Source: Rosellinia necatrix
Lineage: Eukaryota; Ascomycota; Sordariomycetes; Xylariales; Xylariaceae
Length of the DNA: 64,000 bases
NCBI GenBank assembly: GCA_021209875.1
Contig: JAGYVD010000004.1
Coordinates: 4,811,001-4,875,000, forward strand
Direction: 5' to 3'
The position numbers and the translations under genes were made by a program. Positions 11,901 to 24,241 of this stretch are shown piece after piece. Positions within the stretch are counted from its first letter, which is position 1. Every line of letters begins with the position of its first letter. The notes under the pieces are model-generated. The model worked only from the letters and a program-made list of their open reading frames with translations, was not told where the DNA came from and did no database searches.

Positions 11901-14900
11901 GCTCCGATAATGTGCTGTCACCTGTTGCGAATATAGTGACCTTCGTCGGCTTAGGGATATCAACCGGCGAAGCTCCCTGGCAGTACGCACGAATGCTGCA
12001 CCCGGGTTGTTGTGTCACCGCGCTAATATCTTTCGACAATGAGATTCGTGATATAGATGCTGGCAAGTACACAGTCTCGATGGCATCTTGACCATTACCC
12101 GCAATTGACCAGTACAATGAGATTAGCGATTCCAAGAAGGCTGGCTGAATAATGGCTTCTGACACGTAATGATTCGGCATCTCTTTTGCAACATCTGGCA
12201 CGAGCACATCGGCGTATGCGCATTCGTCGCCTATGTGACAGTTGCTTACGCCTTGGAACGTTGGCCCGTATGAGACTCCAACTTCTGATAGAGCGTCGTA
12301 TAGCTTCGCCGCATTGAGTGGCTTTGCTGCACTCTTAGTCACTTCTGAGATGGTCGCTTGAAGTTTCATTTGCGAAGTAAGAGCTTGTCTCGTAGCATCG
12401 ACTTCGTTTAAATCCGTACCTTCGACCATGACGAGGCCCTTGCAGTGCTCCTTCCAGCCCTTGGTCTTGGTCCAGGAGCTGATTCGAAATTCGTCCCAGG
12501 TTTCGGAAGATGTCAAGGAAGCTTCCTGATGTGGTCTAAGCGATGTCACCATCTCTATATCTTCTTCTGAGATGATTAATGGAGCAGTCACCGAAATATC
12601 GCGAAGCTCAAACTTGTCAAAAGAAATGTTCGCTTCTTTCGCTCTTTGAGATTTCGCCTCTAGGGCCATTGCGACATATCCTGCCATTGGGAAGACTATC
12701 ATGGACTGAATCTTATGATGCTGAAGCCACGGCAGGTCATCTAAGCGAACTATGTTTCGCCACGTTGGTTCCAGGTCATTTGAATAGTTTGCCAACGTCC
12801 CTAGAATGTCATTCCTGGGGGCCATCCTGTTTTTATGGACCTGGGTGAATCGAGACTCGTGCCAGTACTTCGCGGTGTAATTCCAGGGGTACCGAGGCAG
12901 ATCATTCAGTAAAGTGGGCGTTTTCCCAGGTTTGGGGAAATTGATTGCCTCAAAGTCAAGATCAGCGCCCTTGGCAAATAAGGCTGCAGCAACATCCAAC
13001 GCCGTCTCGACCGCGTCTTTTTTGCGTGCCAGAGCCGAGATGTACGGGATTTTGGCGGCATCCCCTCCAACTGCCTTCAAGATTTGCTTCAGCGGGCCTT
13101 GGAGTGCTGAATGCGGGCCAATTTCCAGTAGCATATTGACCCCGGTCCTATGACCGTCGATTGGCTCCAGCATGCTTTGGACGGCTTCATTGAACCGCAC
13201 GGCGCATGTCAGGTTCTGTACCCAGTATGAAGGTTCTAGATCTAGGCCTTCGATCCGTCGGCCTACCAACGATGAATGAAATCTCACATCCGTAGACCTG
13301 GGAGAGTGCGCATTTGTAATCGACTCCTGATAGTCTTTGGCCAAGAGATTCATGTGATGAGAGTGGTATGCAGTATCGACAAATAATTTTCTGTTGAATA
13401 ACTGTTTGTCTTCTGCAACCTTCTTCAACTCGTCAATACCATCTTCATCGCCAGATATCGTGAGGCTCGTCGGACTATTGTAGCAGGCGATCCTTATTTC
13501 TCCGGACTTAATCTCCGAGATGATGGGTTCAAATTCTTCCTTGCTCCCACCGACAGCGATCATCGCGCCCCGAAGAGAAGGGTATCTCTCTTTCAACACA
13601 GGTACGAGTCGGCCTCGGTGATAGGCGACCGCCATACATGTCTCAAAGGTCAAGATGCCGGCAGCATACGCAGCACCAATCTCTCCACTTGAGTGGCCCG
13701 CGACAGCATTCGGCTTAATACCCCAGGACCCTAAAAGATCCACCAGGGCCAGCTGGACAGCTGTACATGCTGGTTGGCTAATGTGTGCTGCACCAACGTT
13801 GGATGTCTTTTCGTCCTTCGACAACTCTTCCAGGAGAGTCCATGAGGCACCCATGGAGCCAAGACACACATCAGCATAGTTTATCGCATTGGCGAAGATG
13901 GGGTAATGATGGTACAGCTCACGCCCCATGGCGTACCATTGGGCGCCCTGGCCAGTGAAGATGAACCCAATCCTCAGAGGGTCTACCTCTTTTCCGGGTA
14001 AAAGCTTTTGACCGTTGATGGCTTCGATGAGATCAAATGATCGTAACGCAGGGATCGCAACTCTCCACTGCAACAGTGATCGCCGTTGGCAAAGTGTGTA
14101 AGCTACATCTGCCATCAACGCCTTCTGGAACATCTCTGGACGCTGTTCCAAGTATATGACAAGGTTCTTTAGGACTTCTTCTAAGGAGCTCTTGTCATTT
14201 GCCGTTACTACAAAAAGCTTTCTTGTAGGATTGTCGTCTTTGAGGTCAGCATCACTTTTAGGCGCCCCTCGCTGGGTGAAAGGCACTCGCTCTAGAACAA
14301 CATGAGCGTTGGTGCCGCCGAACCCGAAGTTATTGATGCTCAGGTACTTCTTATTCTTGGGCCAAGGGCGTTGGGTAATCGGAACCTGATAATATCATTA
14401 GCTCTTCGCCATCTCGGGATCACGTCGTCATCTCTTACCCTCATGTTCCATGCCTTGAAGGGAATTTTTTCATTCGGGTGCGCGAAGTCATAATTAGGCA
14501 GAATGAAGCCCCGTTCAAGCATCAAAGCCGATTTTATAACAGCAACGATGCCTGAGGCACCCTCCAGATGCCCGATATTTGACTTCACTGACCCAAGATA
14601 TAAAGGGTCTCGAGGTGTGCGGCCTTGATGAAACACATTATGAATTGCCGTCGCCTCAATAGGATCGCCCACACGGGTTCCTGTACCATGCGCCTCGACG
14701 AAGCCGCAATCAGCAGGGTTGAGTCCCGAATTATTATATACCTGTCGCATCAGCTTCTCTGCTCTCTTCGTTAGTCGCAAACACGTTTGGTCAGGGCGTA
14801 TTTGGGACACTGACCTTGTGCCTCACCGCACGGCATCGTAATACCAGGGGTTTTTCCATCCTGATTAATCCCACTTCCTGCCACGATAGCTCTTATCTGG

Positions 14901-16026
14901 TCATTATCCCTGCGTGCCTGGTCGAGTGGTTTAAGGACGATTACACCACAGCCCTCTCCGCGCCCAAACCCCGTGCCTCTATTGTCGAAAGAATATGAAC
15001 GGCCGGAATCTGAGAAGAGCCGTGATTTTGAAAACGAAATCCAAAACTCCGGGAGCATGTTCAAATGACAGCCTCCCACGATCGCCATGCCGGACTCTCC
15101 AGTCCGTAGGCTCTGGCATGCGGCATGCAGGGCAACAAGGCTCGACGAGCACGCAGTATCAGTGGTAAAACTGGGCCCCTTCAAATCAAAGAAATGCGAA
15201 ATTCTGTTTGATTGCATGGCATATGCGCATCCTGATATTGTTAGCGAATCGCCTATCTCCGTTAGGTTCTGCTCGCCGTACCTGTTGCCTGATGCATTGG
15301 GATGGTATCTGGATCCCTGAACAGATGAGATTCATATTCAGGGAACGATCCGCCGATGAAGACTCCAACATCCTTTCCAACTATCTGATGCTTCGGAATC
15401 CCAGCGTTCTCTAAAGCCTCGAATGTACATTCCAGGAGCAGACGTTGTTGTGGATCCATCGATATAGCCTCTTTCTCAGTCAGGCTGAAGAACGGCGCAT
15501 CAAACGCTGCCAGATCAGTGTTGAGAAAATGGCCTCCTATGGGGTTATGGCATCCAGCCTTTCCGGGGTTCGGATGCTGGAAGCTGGCTGTATTGAATCT
15601 CTCTGACGGAATCGCAGAGTAGCCACTTCGTGCACGTGCACACAGCTCCCAAAATTCCGCTGGGCTAGCTACATTGCCTGGCAGTCGGCAAGACATGCCA
15701 ACTATAGCAATAGGCATCGCCTTAGCCTTAGCTACGGGTATCGTCGCCTGGCTTTGAGCATCGCCGTTCAAATATCTATTGCTGTTGCCGGTGAGGGAAC
15801 TTTGGTGATGCCCATTGGCATATGAGGCTGAACCGTTTGGGAATCCATGTGATCCAGAGCGCCCGTTAATTGTCCCGGAATCTTGGCTACCCATAGTGAC
15901 GTCGATATGCTCCGGTGCCAAGCCGTTGAGTTCTCCATTAGTGATACCGGGGATGTGTCCTACCAAACGTTCGCTCCGCCCGCCACTAACACCGTTTGCA
16001 AAGCCGATGATGGCCGACGGGGCCAT
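8943..16026 (-). CDS. Highly reducing type I polyketide synthase (KS-AT-DH-ER-KR-ACP)
   Basis: Iterative PKS of 2289 aa in five exons: 16026-15282, 15231-14815, 14758-14439, 14385-9823 and 9767-8943, with introns of 50, 56, 53 and 55 nt. Residues 1-90 are a Gly/Asn/Ser-rich leader. KS: active Cys in DTACSSS (~273), His in EAHGTGT (~407) and SNIGH (~447). AT: GHSSGEIG (~727). DH from ~1020: the His is in HKIQSMIVFP (~1052), but the usual Gly is Ser, and the expected HPxxLD motif reads QPAFLE (~1243), so the catalytic Asp is Glu. No C-methyltransferase core was found between DH and ER. ER has HAGAGAVGQAA (~1720); KR has GGTGGLGRS (~1930) and the Tyr in QAAYAAANCF; ACP has LDSLVA (Ser ~2242). 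There is no terminal thioesterase, so release must come in trans. The divergent FSH hydrolase is the obvious candidate. Product unknown. Confidence 0.95.
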
Positions 16027-17424
16027 GATTATAAGAGTATCCGCGACGCTTTCAAAGGTGCCTATATGGTCGGGAAAACTATGAGAAGGCGGTTGCCTTT
16101 TATGCCTCTCATATGCCGATCGCTTGATAGCGTCACGAAAGAGAATATGCTATTACAAGGAGGTCTTAACTACACTTATTAATGGACGACCAACGTTCGG
16201 GAAACAGGAAAATCCTTCCGCCCCGAGAGCGGAATATGATTGATAAGTTTAGGCGAGGATGTCTGGTCGATTGGCGCCTATCAATTCGAAACACCTCTTT
16301 CTAACGCAAGTCCTGAGTACGTAGACTCCTACGTGTTCTCCTTGGCTGGCGCCGGGCCGACCAACATTCCCCTATCTCGCCCTGGGTATCGTCATGCTAG
16401 GATCTGGTTTGCAGCCATAGCCGCTGACAATATCAGCACCGGCGTGTATCACATGTATCTGACAATACTGCACCCGGCAAGTTCCATGCGGGCATAACAT
16501 CAGCTCACCATTTTGGTGAGTACCGTAAACACCAAGCGACGGATCTACAGCATCGGGTGTCCGCAAATCGATCTATTGAAATTATGCCTACATGCCCCTG
16601 TTATTCTGTAAACTATTACACTAATTCAGATGATAAAACCTCTGGATCGCATTGGCGGGGAGCCCCAACCTGTTGCAAGGAACGGTAAATGACATGGTAA
16701 GCCACAATACCGATTAATAGCTGTGCCTGGGTATAAAGCCGCATGCAACGGCGATTCAATATCAATTGCCATAGGTGTATACGGCTGGGCGCATCCTTGT
16801 AGATAACAATCTAGGTAGATTAGTGGGCGCCTTCCCGGAGCTTGGCGTCGGCAGTTTGAGCTGTCAGGTTCCCTGACAAACTCCGTTGGGGGTGATGCAT
16901 CCAGGATCTTCCAGGCCAATTCATCATCTAGGTAAAGCTTAATCACACACAGCGGCGATCACTGTCACGTATTTTTGGACAGCGATCTTTTCATAAAATC
17001 CTTACCAGCTTAGTAGTTTATCCGGACGTTTCGGGGCTTGCTTTATCCAATACCCTAATCTCCCTAGCATATATCCGGCTCCTAGTCTTGCCAAATGGAG
17101 GCTGAGGCTTTGCTTCTGTTGTTTTAGGGCTTAGTTAGGCTCGGGACCGTAGCATTGTAGATGGGCTTATCCTTTAGTTTTGTTTGGTTCCCTTTCTTCC
17201 CCTCGGGACCAATCAGCTGCAGGGCATACGTAGTCTCTATGGTTACACTCCGGGACCGGGTATCCCAGGTCATCTCATCCTCCTCTTCCAGAGCAACTGT
17301 CTTCATTGTGTACTATCGCTATAAGCGGGCACTTCTGCTCATTCGTGATGTCGTTGAACATGCTTGCCCTCACCTTAGTACACTCCAACGTATCGGCAGT
17401 TAGAGGAGACATAAAACTAGAAAC
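16027..17424. promoter_or_regulatory. Shared divergent promoter of PKS and FSH hydrolase
   Basis: A 1.4-kb spacer separates the two divergent start codons and is the only sequence from which both can be driven in common. Small ORFs on either strand (for example 16240-16497 plus and 16626-16946 minus) have no recognisable similarity. CCGG-containing sites occur near 17022 and 17070, but no convincing Zn2Cys6 or bZIP site could be fixed by eye. No pathway-specific regulator gene lies nearby in the window. Confidence 0.45.
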
Positions 17425-18332
17425 ATGCGGTTCTTGTGCCTTCCAGGCGCATATGGTAGCGCAGATGTGAGTCTTCCTGATCCTCCTCCCGAAAACAGAT
17501 CACTAAGTGGCCAATAGAAATTCCAAGTTCAACTAGGTATGGTCATCTATATAAGACTCGGGTTGCCAAGCTCACATTCTTTACTTCAGCTCCTCTGGTT
17601 AATGAGTTGGAGTCTGATGGATCGGCCGCCTTCCACTTCATCAACGCCCCATGCGAGGCTATCCCTCCCAAGGGGTTTGAAGACTTCTTCGGGAAGCCCC
17701 CCTATTACAGATTTATCGAGCCAGATGAGAAAGAGACCGAGGACACTGATGTTCTTTCTCGTATTCGGGACTTCCCAGAATGCGATACCCCCGAAGATAC
17801 CATGCGAGAACTCTTCAAAGAAGGTATAGCAAGCAGTGTACTGAGTACGAGGAGGGCAATCGAATTCTTGTTAGATATCATGGAGAAGGGGGGGCCGTTT
17901 GAAGGCATAATCGGCTATTCCGAGGGCGCTACCGTGGCAGGGACTTTACTTCTCGCCGAACAAGAGCTTCTTGCGAAGACTGGACGCCAGCCTATGATCA
18001 AGTGTGCCGTCTTCTTTGCCGGCTGGCCACCGCTCGACCCCAGCACTTATTCCATGATCTTGTCCGACGAATCGGACACTATGATTGACATCCACACCTG
18101 CCATATCAGTAAGTTGGACAGGCAACCCTTTGAGATTCGGTTTATCCTAAGTATACTTTTAGTTGGTTCGCTTGACCCATACGTGGCCGGATCAATGGCA
18201 CTTTACAACACCTGTGAGCCCGATTTCGCTCACATATTTGATCATGGCAAAGGTCACACACTTCCGAGAGAAAAAGTCGTTATCAAGGAACTTGGAGACG
18301 TGATACGCAATATGATAGCAAAAGCGTCGTAA
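17425..18332 (+). CDS. FSH-family serine hydrolase, LovG-like
   Basis: Alpha/beta hydrolase of the FSH family (PF03959), 249 aa in four exons: 17425-17466, 17518-17536 (19 nt), 17590-18108 and 18163-18332. Splicing restores the family start MRFLCLPGAYGSAD-KFQVQLAPLV. The triad is complete: Ser in GYSEG (~130), Asp in GSLDP (~197) and His in GHTLP (~224). Known relatives paired with reducing PKSs, such as LovG in the lovastatin pathway, hydrolyse the finished chain from the PKS carrier domain. With a divergent PKS lacking its own release domain, the same role is the best inference here. Intron 3 is 54 nt and open in frame, so retention would insert 18 residues just before the catalytic Asp. 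Confidence 0.9.
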
Positions 18333-18990
18333 GGGGCTTTTATGCGCACAGGGGCTTGTAGTAGATATATCTTCGTTATCTGTCATCCGACAGACATTAT
18401 TATAGACTAAATATACATACTCGCTGACGTTGCCCCCTGCAAGCCACTGGCTGGTGGCGCCGGTGTTGCTCAGGCACAGCAAATTCCTTTTTCCCCCCCA
18501 GAGCTGTCCGGCTTTCGGTCAGCTAAACCTAGTGTATGGCGTGCGTGATACAAGATAAATAATTATCACTTTGCATTATGCAATGCCGATCTATACCACA
18601 TAAGTAGAGGAGGCTGGCGATTGCCAAAAAGAACCTGAAATCGGATGTTGTGCGGGGATTCCCCGTTGACGTGGACAATAGAGAGAGAGATATGGTAATA
18701 TCTTTTTTATTGGTACTAGAGGGTAAGCAAGCGGCTGGTACTCGGCGGAGTGGTCTCCGATCAGGTGAGTTTATCCAGAATGGCTTTCAAAGGGTACCAC
18801 AACAAACGCCAGCGTCACAATATTCGTCGCCATGTCCAAGCAGCCAGGGACTTTAGAGCCCTCCTCCCCCCTTTTTGTTTAATTTTCCGGTCCGTAGGTT
18901 CAATGATTCCTTTCACGCGGATCAAAAATTATCCCACGCCCCGTCACACGCATAAGGCAGACTTGGAGGCCATTAGCCACTCATCCCACG
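18333..18990. other. Spacer upstream of the ABC transporter
   Basis: Intergenic DNA between the FSH hydrolase stop and the ABC transporter start, holding the transporter promoter. No gene or repeat was recognised in it. Confidence 0.45.
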
Positions 18991-21900
18991 ATGAAGCGGG
19001 CTTTAGCCGGCAATCCAGGCGGGATGCGGCAGCCTCAGCAGCCACAGCAAGGCGCCTTGGCCACCCCGCCTAGTTCGTCTCGGGGTCGGGAGCGGCGCAG
19101 AAACAATCTGTTACCAGACGCCTCGTTACCCCAACAACCCGGTGCGATGTCAGTCGTAACACCGTCACCAGCGGTGATACAGAGGGGATCTGACTCTACA
19201 ACTGACCTCCTGGGCCCCTCGACACCGTCTGCAAGGGATACGTCGCTGGCCTCGCGGCCCTCTTCGGTGTCTCTGGACGAATCTCACCCACCCCGGAACA
19301 GCACTGAAGCTCGTCACACGATATCAGTGAGGCCATCTTTGGCCTCCTTACCCGAATCTCCCGAAGCCCCGGCATCGACAAGACTCTCACCAGTCCAGTC
19401 AGCGACTACCGTACCCAACGCGACACCAGCATCCCCGGCGAAAGCTACCGAAGCTACCACATCAGCTGCTGTGCCCTTGGCCTCGGCACATGACCCGGGC
19501 AAATGGAAAACCAAGTTCAGAGGTTACAAAAGATCTTCAGGGGATTTCTTAGTAAGCGCTCGTCGCCTGTGCGGGCCCTGCGTAACGCTCACCGTTATAC
19601 CAGAGAATCTTTACGTACTCGACATGGAAAGATCGTGCGTTTTTGTGTCTATCCATCGCCGCGGCGATAGGATCCGGCGCTGCATTCCCTCTCATGACCA
19701 TCATCTTTGGTAGGTGCAGATTCGCCATCGCCGGTTTGGTGTACTGATTCGTATAGGACAATTGATCGGACGCATCGCGTCGGTTCGAGGGACTACCGTG
19801 CAGCAGGCGCAAGGTGAATACCAGCAAGTCATCAACAAATATGTGTAAGTCGCACGAATTCATAGCGAAGTCGGATTAGATCTGACGTCTCAGGCTTTAT
19901 TTGGTATACCTCTTCATAGGACGATTTGTGCTGGGATACATCGCAACTGTAAGTGCACCATTCATTCCGCCGTCAGGGATAAACCGACTCACAAATCGCA
20001 GCTTGGGTTTCGCATGCTAAGTCTTCGTATATCCTCGGCATTGCGATTGGTATACGTCAGGGCCCTCCTGGACCTTCCCGTTTCTTTGCTTGACACCCAA
20101 CCCCCGGGCCAGATTGCGGCCATCATCACCGCCACCGCCAATACTCTGCAGATAGGCATATCGGAAAAGCTAGCCATAGTCATCCAGACGCTGTCGATGC
20201 TGGCCTCCGCCCTTGTAATAGCTTACATCCATAGTTGGAAGCTGAGCCTAGTGGCCAGCAGCGGCCTCTTACTCATCACGATCTGCTACGCCATCACCAT
20301 TCCGTTTTTAGTGCGGAACATGAAACAAGTAGAAGACGCGAACATCATGGCTTCTGCGGCCGCAAGCGAGGCGTTCGCGTCAATTCGAATGGTGGCCGCC
20401 TTCGGCGCTGAACTGAAGATGGTAGAGCGATACAGGAAGTGGGTGGACGAGGCTAACAAGAGGGGTCTTCGGTTATCGGGGATTATTGCGGTCCAGCAAG
20501 CGACAAGTAAGTGACTCGTGGGTTTTATCTTAACATGATGCTGACGGCATGGACAGTTTACTTTAGTGTATACTCGTAGGTAATGTGATGTGCCTGAAAG
20601 GGCCGTCATGCTAACTGTGTATTAGCACCTTCGCACTGGCATTTTGGTTTGCTGTAAAATTGTTGAACGACTCCGAAATCAGTAGTGTCGGAACCACCAT
20701 CACGTAAGTACCCGAGTGAGACGAAAATGGGCCACCGTTGTTAATGTGTTGATAGCATCCTAATGTGTGTCACGATGATCGCAACGGGCGTCGGAAACAT
20801 CGCGGCGCCAATATCAGCTGCGGCCCGAGCAGCGGGGGCTGCGAGAATCCTTTTCAATGGCATAGACGCCCCAAGACCTGTTACCACTGGCCTTAAACAC
20901 CCTGAAGCATCCGCTACGGGTGACATCGTCTTGTGGAATGTTAACTTTACGTACCCGACCCGGCCTGATCTCAAGGTTCTTGATAATCTGAATCTCATAA
21001 TCCCCGCTGGTAAGGTTACGGCTATTGTAGGGCCGTCGGGATCTGGGAAGAGCACCATTGTGGCCCTGATTCAGCGATGGTACGAGATGGACGGCGACAT
21101 GGGTGACAAGAAACTGGTAAGCTCTTCATTGACATTCTTCCGTGGGCTAAACTAAATATGTAACAAGATTTTATATTTCCGCAATGGATCGGTCACAGTC
21201 GGCGGGCGCAACCTCACCGAACTTGATCTGAAGTGGTGGAGATCTCAGATTGGGCTTGTCCAACAAGAGCCATTTCTCTTCAATCAAACAATCTTCGAGA
21301 ACGTTGCATCCGGACTGGTGGGAACCGAGTGGGAAGACGCTGATATCACGGAGAAGAGAGAGCTAGTGCAAGCCGCCTGTAAAGAGGCGTATGCGGATGA
21401 GTTCATCTCCAGATTACCGGATGTAAGTATGCGCCGAAAAACCCATCTTGAGCGTGTGAACTGAGTGCTTCGAAGGGATACGAAACTGACGTTGGAGACT
21501 CTGGGATCAAACTGAGTGGTGGCCAACGCCAACGTCTTGCTATTGCCAGAGCGATTATCAAACAGCCAAAAATCCTAATCCTGGATGAAGCGACAAGCTC
21601 CATCGATGTTCGTGGCGAGAAGGTTGTCCAAGCAGCCCTCGACAGAGTTTCCAAGAATCGCACTACAATAATGATCGCTCATCGGTTAGCAACCGTCAAG
21701 AAGGCGGATAATATCGTAGTGCTTGCGAAAGGGAAAGTCGTTCAATGGGGGAACCATGAGAGCCTCATGGCGGCGGTCGGGGGACCATATTGGTTACTAA
21801 CTCAATCCCAAGAGCTAAAGATGGGTGATGAAGGGCACTCGGATGACATGTCGGAAGTCACTGAAGAAGACACACGGACGATGGACCTAATGACACTATG

Positions 21901-24241
21901 TAAGGACGAACCCACGAGTGGTAGCGCCGAAGCCGAAGAAACTGCCTGGGTGCCTAGGGGCGTCTTTCGAAGCTTTGGCACTCTGCTATTAGAACAGAAG
22001 CGTAGCTTCTCATGGTACGCTGTGATGCTGTTTGGCGCAATCATCGCCGGGGGTAAGTTGCCCGCGCCCACTCCCGCTTGTAATGCCCGTTACTAAGGAG
22101 CAATGCAGCCAGCCCACCCGTACAGGCCTATATCTTTGCCAATCTTATCGCTTCATTCGCGTACTGGGGGGAGACCCTCGAAGTGATAACAAACTTCTGG
22201 TGCCTGATGTTCGTGGCCTTGGCTTCCGCTGCTGCTCTCGGCTACTTCTGTCTCGGCTTCGCATCCACCAGGGTCGCATTTGTAAGTAACTAACTCGAGC
22301 TTCCGGATGACCTTCGTCTGACAGTTGATAGCGCATAACTTCTGCTTATCGACTGGAATATTTTCAGAATATTGTTCTGAAGACGGTGGCATGGTTTGAC
22401 GGCGAGGACCGCTCCGCCGGAGCCCTGACAGGGCTCGTGGCCACTGACCCTACACAGCTGCAGGAACTCCTCGGGACAAACATCATGTTTACAATTATCT
22501 CAATCTTAAGCATTGTCGGCTGCTTGATCCTCTCCTTCTACTTCGGTTGGAAACTGACTCTCGTGGCATTCTCATCCGCGATGCCGCTGACCCTCGCCGC
22601 CGGGTTCTACCGGCTCCGGGTGGAAAAGAGGTTCGAGACGATGAACCTCAAAGTCTTCGCGGAGAGTGCCAAGTTCGCGACCGAGTCGGTGGGCGCTATT
22701 CGGACCGTGACAGCCCTAACCTTGGAAGATATAATCTGCCGGCGGTATGAGGAGCTGTTGCGCGATCATGTCAAGGAAGCCTTCAAGCGGGCGCGATTCG
22801 CTACGTTGATTTTCGCAGCCAGCGATAGCCTTCCGCTGCTTGCAATGGCCTTCGTTCTCTGGTGCGCCATGCCCTGTTCTCTGCAATGATTGATGCTAAC
22901 GCGTGTGTAGGTATGGTGGAACGCTCCTCATCAGCGGGGAGTATATGACGTTCAACTACTGTGAGTCAATTGTGTCTACAGGTCGAGTGTTTACTAACGA
23001 GAGTTTAGTGGTCGTATACATAGCTATCGTGCAAGTAAGTATGCGTATGCAAATTTCGAGACACTCATTCTAACTCTTGTGAAGGGTGCAATGGGTGCTG
23101 GTCAATGGCTGAGTTTTGCTCCCAGTAAGTTGATCTTGCACCAAACCCCCGGATTTTTTTCTGGTAATTAACCCCTTGAAAGACATTGCGCAAGCCGCAG
23201 CTGCAGCGAACAGAATCCAAGCAATGAGGGTGCCAGATCGTATTGACGGTCCCGGTATTATGCTGAATCCGGATACCATTAGTGACGACAGGGGTGTAAG
23301 CATCGACTTGCGAGACGTTTGGTTTAGGTACCCTACTAGAGACGTACCAGTTCTCAACGGTTTAAATATGACCGTAAGTCCTCAAGCTGCTACTACAGTT
23401 AATATGATGCTAATAACTGCAGATTTCGAAGGGACAATTCGCTGCCATTGTTGGGCCCTCAGGTTAGCTTTGCTGCAAGCTGTTTGAAATGCTTCACTGA
23501 CCTCTTCTAGGATGTGGAAAAACTAGCATTATTTCACTGTTAGAAAGGTAAACATACACACTTCAATGATTTTAGGAAGTCGACAATATTAACGCATGAT
23601 AGGTTCTACCAAGTCAACTCCGGCGAGATTACCTTTGATGGTGTCAATATCAACGACATAGACCTTCCGGATTATCGTAACGCCATCTCGCTAGTAGCTC
23701 AAGAACCTTCGCTGTTTGATGGAACGATACGCGAAAATATTCTTCTAGGGGTAGATGCTGATACGATTACTGACGAGGCCTTGTATCAGGTCTGCCGCGA
23801 TGCTGGGATTCATGACTTCATCGTTTCATTACCAGATGGCTACAATACCAAAGCTGGTATCAAGGGCATCCTACTCTCCGGTGGTCAAAGACAACGAGTA
23901 TCCATCGCAAGGGCGCTGATCCGTAACCCCCGCCTCTTGTTACTAGATGAGGCCACCTCGAATCTAGATTCGGCAACGGAGAAGATGGTCCAGGCTGTGT
24001 TTGAGCAAACGAAGAAAACCCGGACGATGGTTGTTGTCGCGCATCGGCTCGCCACTATTCAAAATGCCGACGTAATCTTTGTGTTAGGAGATGGCCAGGT
24101 CCTTGAGACCGGAACGCACTATTCGTTGCTCCAGAAGCGAGGTGTCTACTACAGCATGGTATGTTGCTGCCCCCTATTACTCTCTATCGGGACGTCTTCT
24201 TACCAGTCAAACAGTGTCAAGCACAGGCCTTGGATAGATAA
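18991..24241 (+). CDS. Full-length ABC-B (MDR type) exporter, 20 exons
   Basis: ATP-driven multidrug-type exporter, 1424 aa, arranged TMD-NBD-TMD-NBD. Exons: 18991-19551, 19604-19709, 19757-19844, 19894-19948, 20002-20506, 20557-20575, 20626-20703, 20756-21116, 21168-21422, 21476-22052, 22109-22281, 22332-22861, 22911-22960, 23009-23034, 23085-23124, 23183-23373, 23423-23462, 23511-23547, 23603-24158, 24215-24241. The sum is in frame and every junction rebuilds expected family sequence. Residues 1-170 are a Pro/Ser/Ala-rich tail. NBD1 has Walker [10 protein letters not shown], signature LSGGQRQR and Walker [13 protein letters not shown]2 has GPSGCGKTS (split over exons 17 and 18), LSGGQRQR and LLLLDEATS. 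All ATPase motifs are intact. Next to a PKS, export of or self-protection against the product is likely, but a general efflux role is possible. The many introns, one of them leaving a 19-nt exon, are notable. Confidence 0.93.

Noticed and set aside
15253..15281. A 29-nt first intron for the PKS
   Set aside because: It is in frame but too short; the 50-nt alternative ending at 15232 has a CTAAC branch site and gives the family sequence ATG-CAYAMQSNR.
16240..16946. Small ORFs in the PKS-hydrolase spacer
   Set aside because: They are short, on opposite strands and overlapping, with no motif; the stretch is better read as a promoter.
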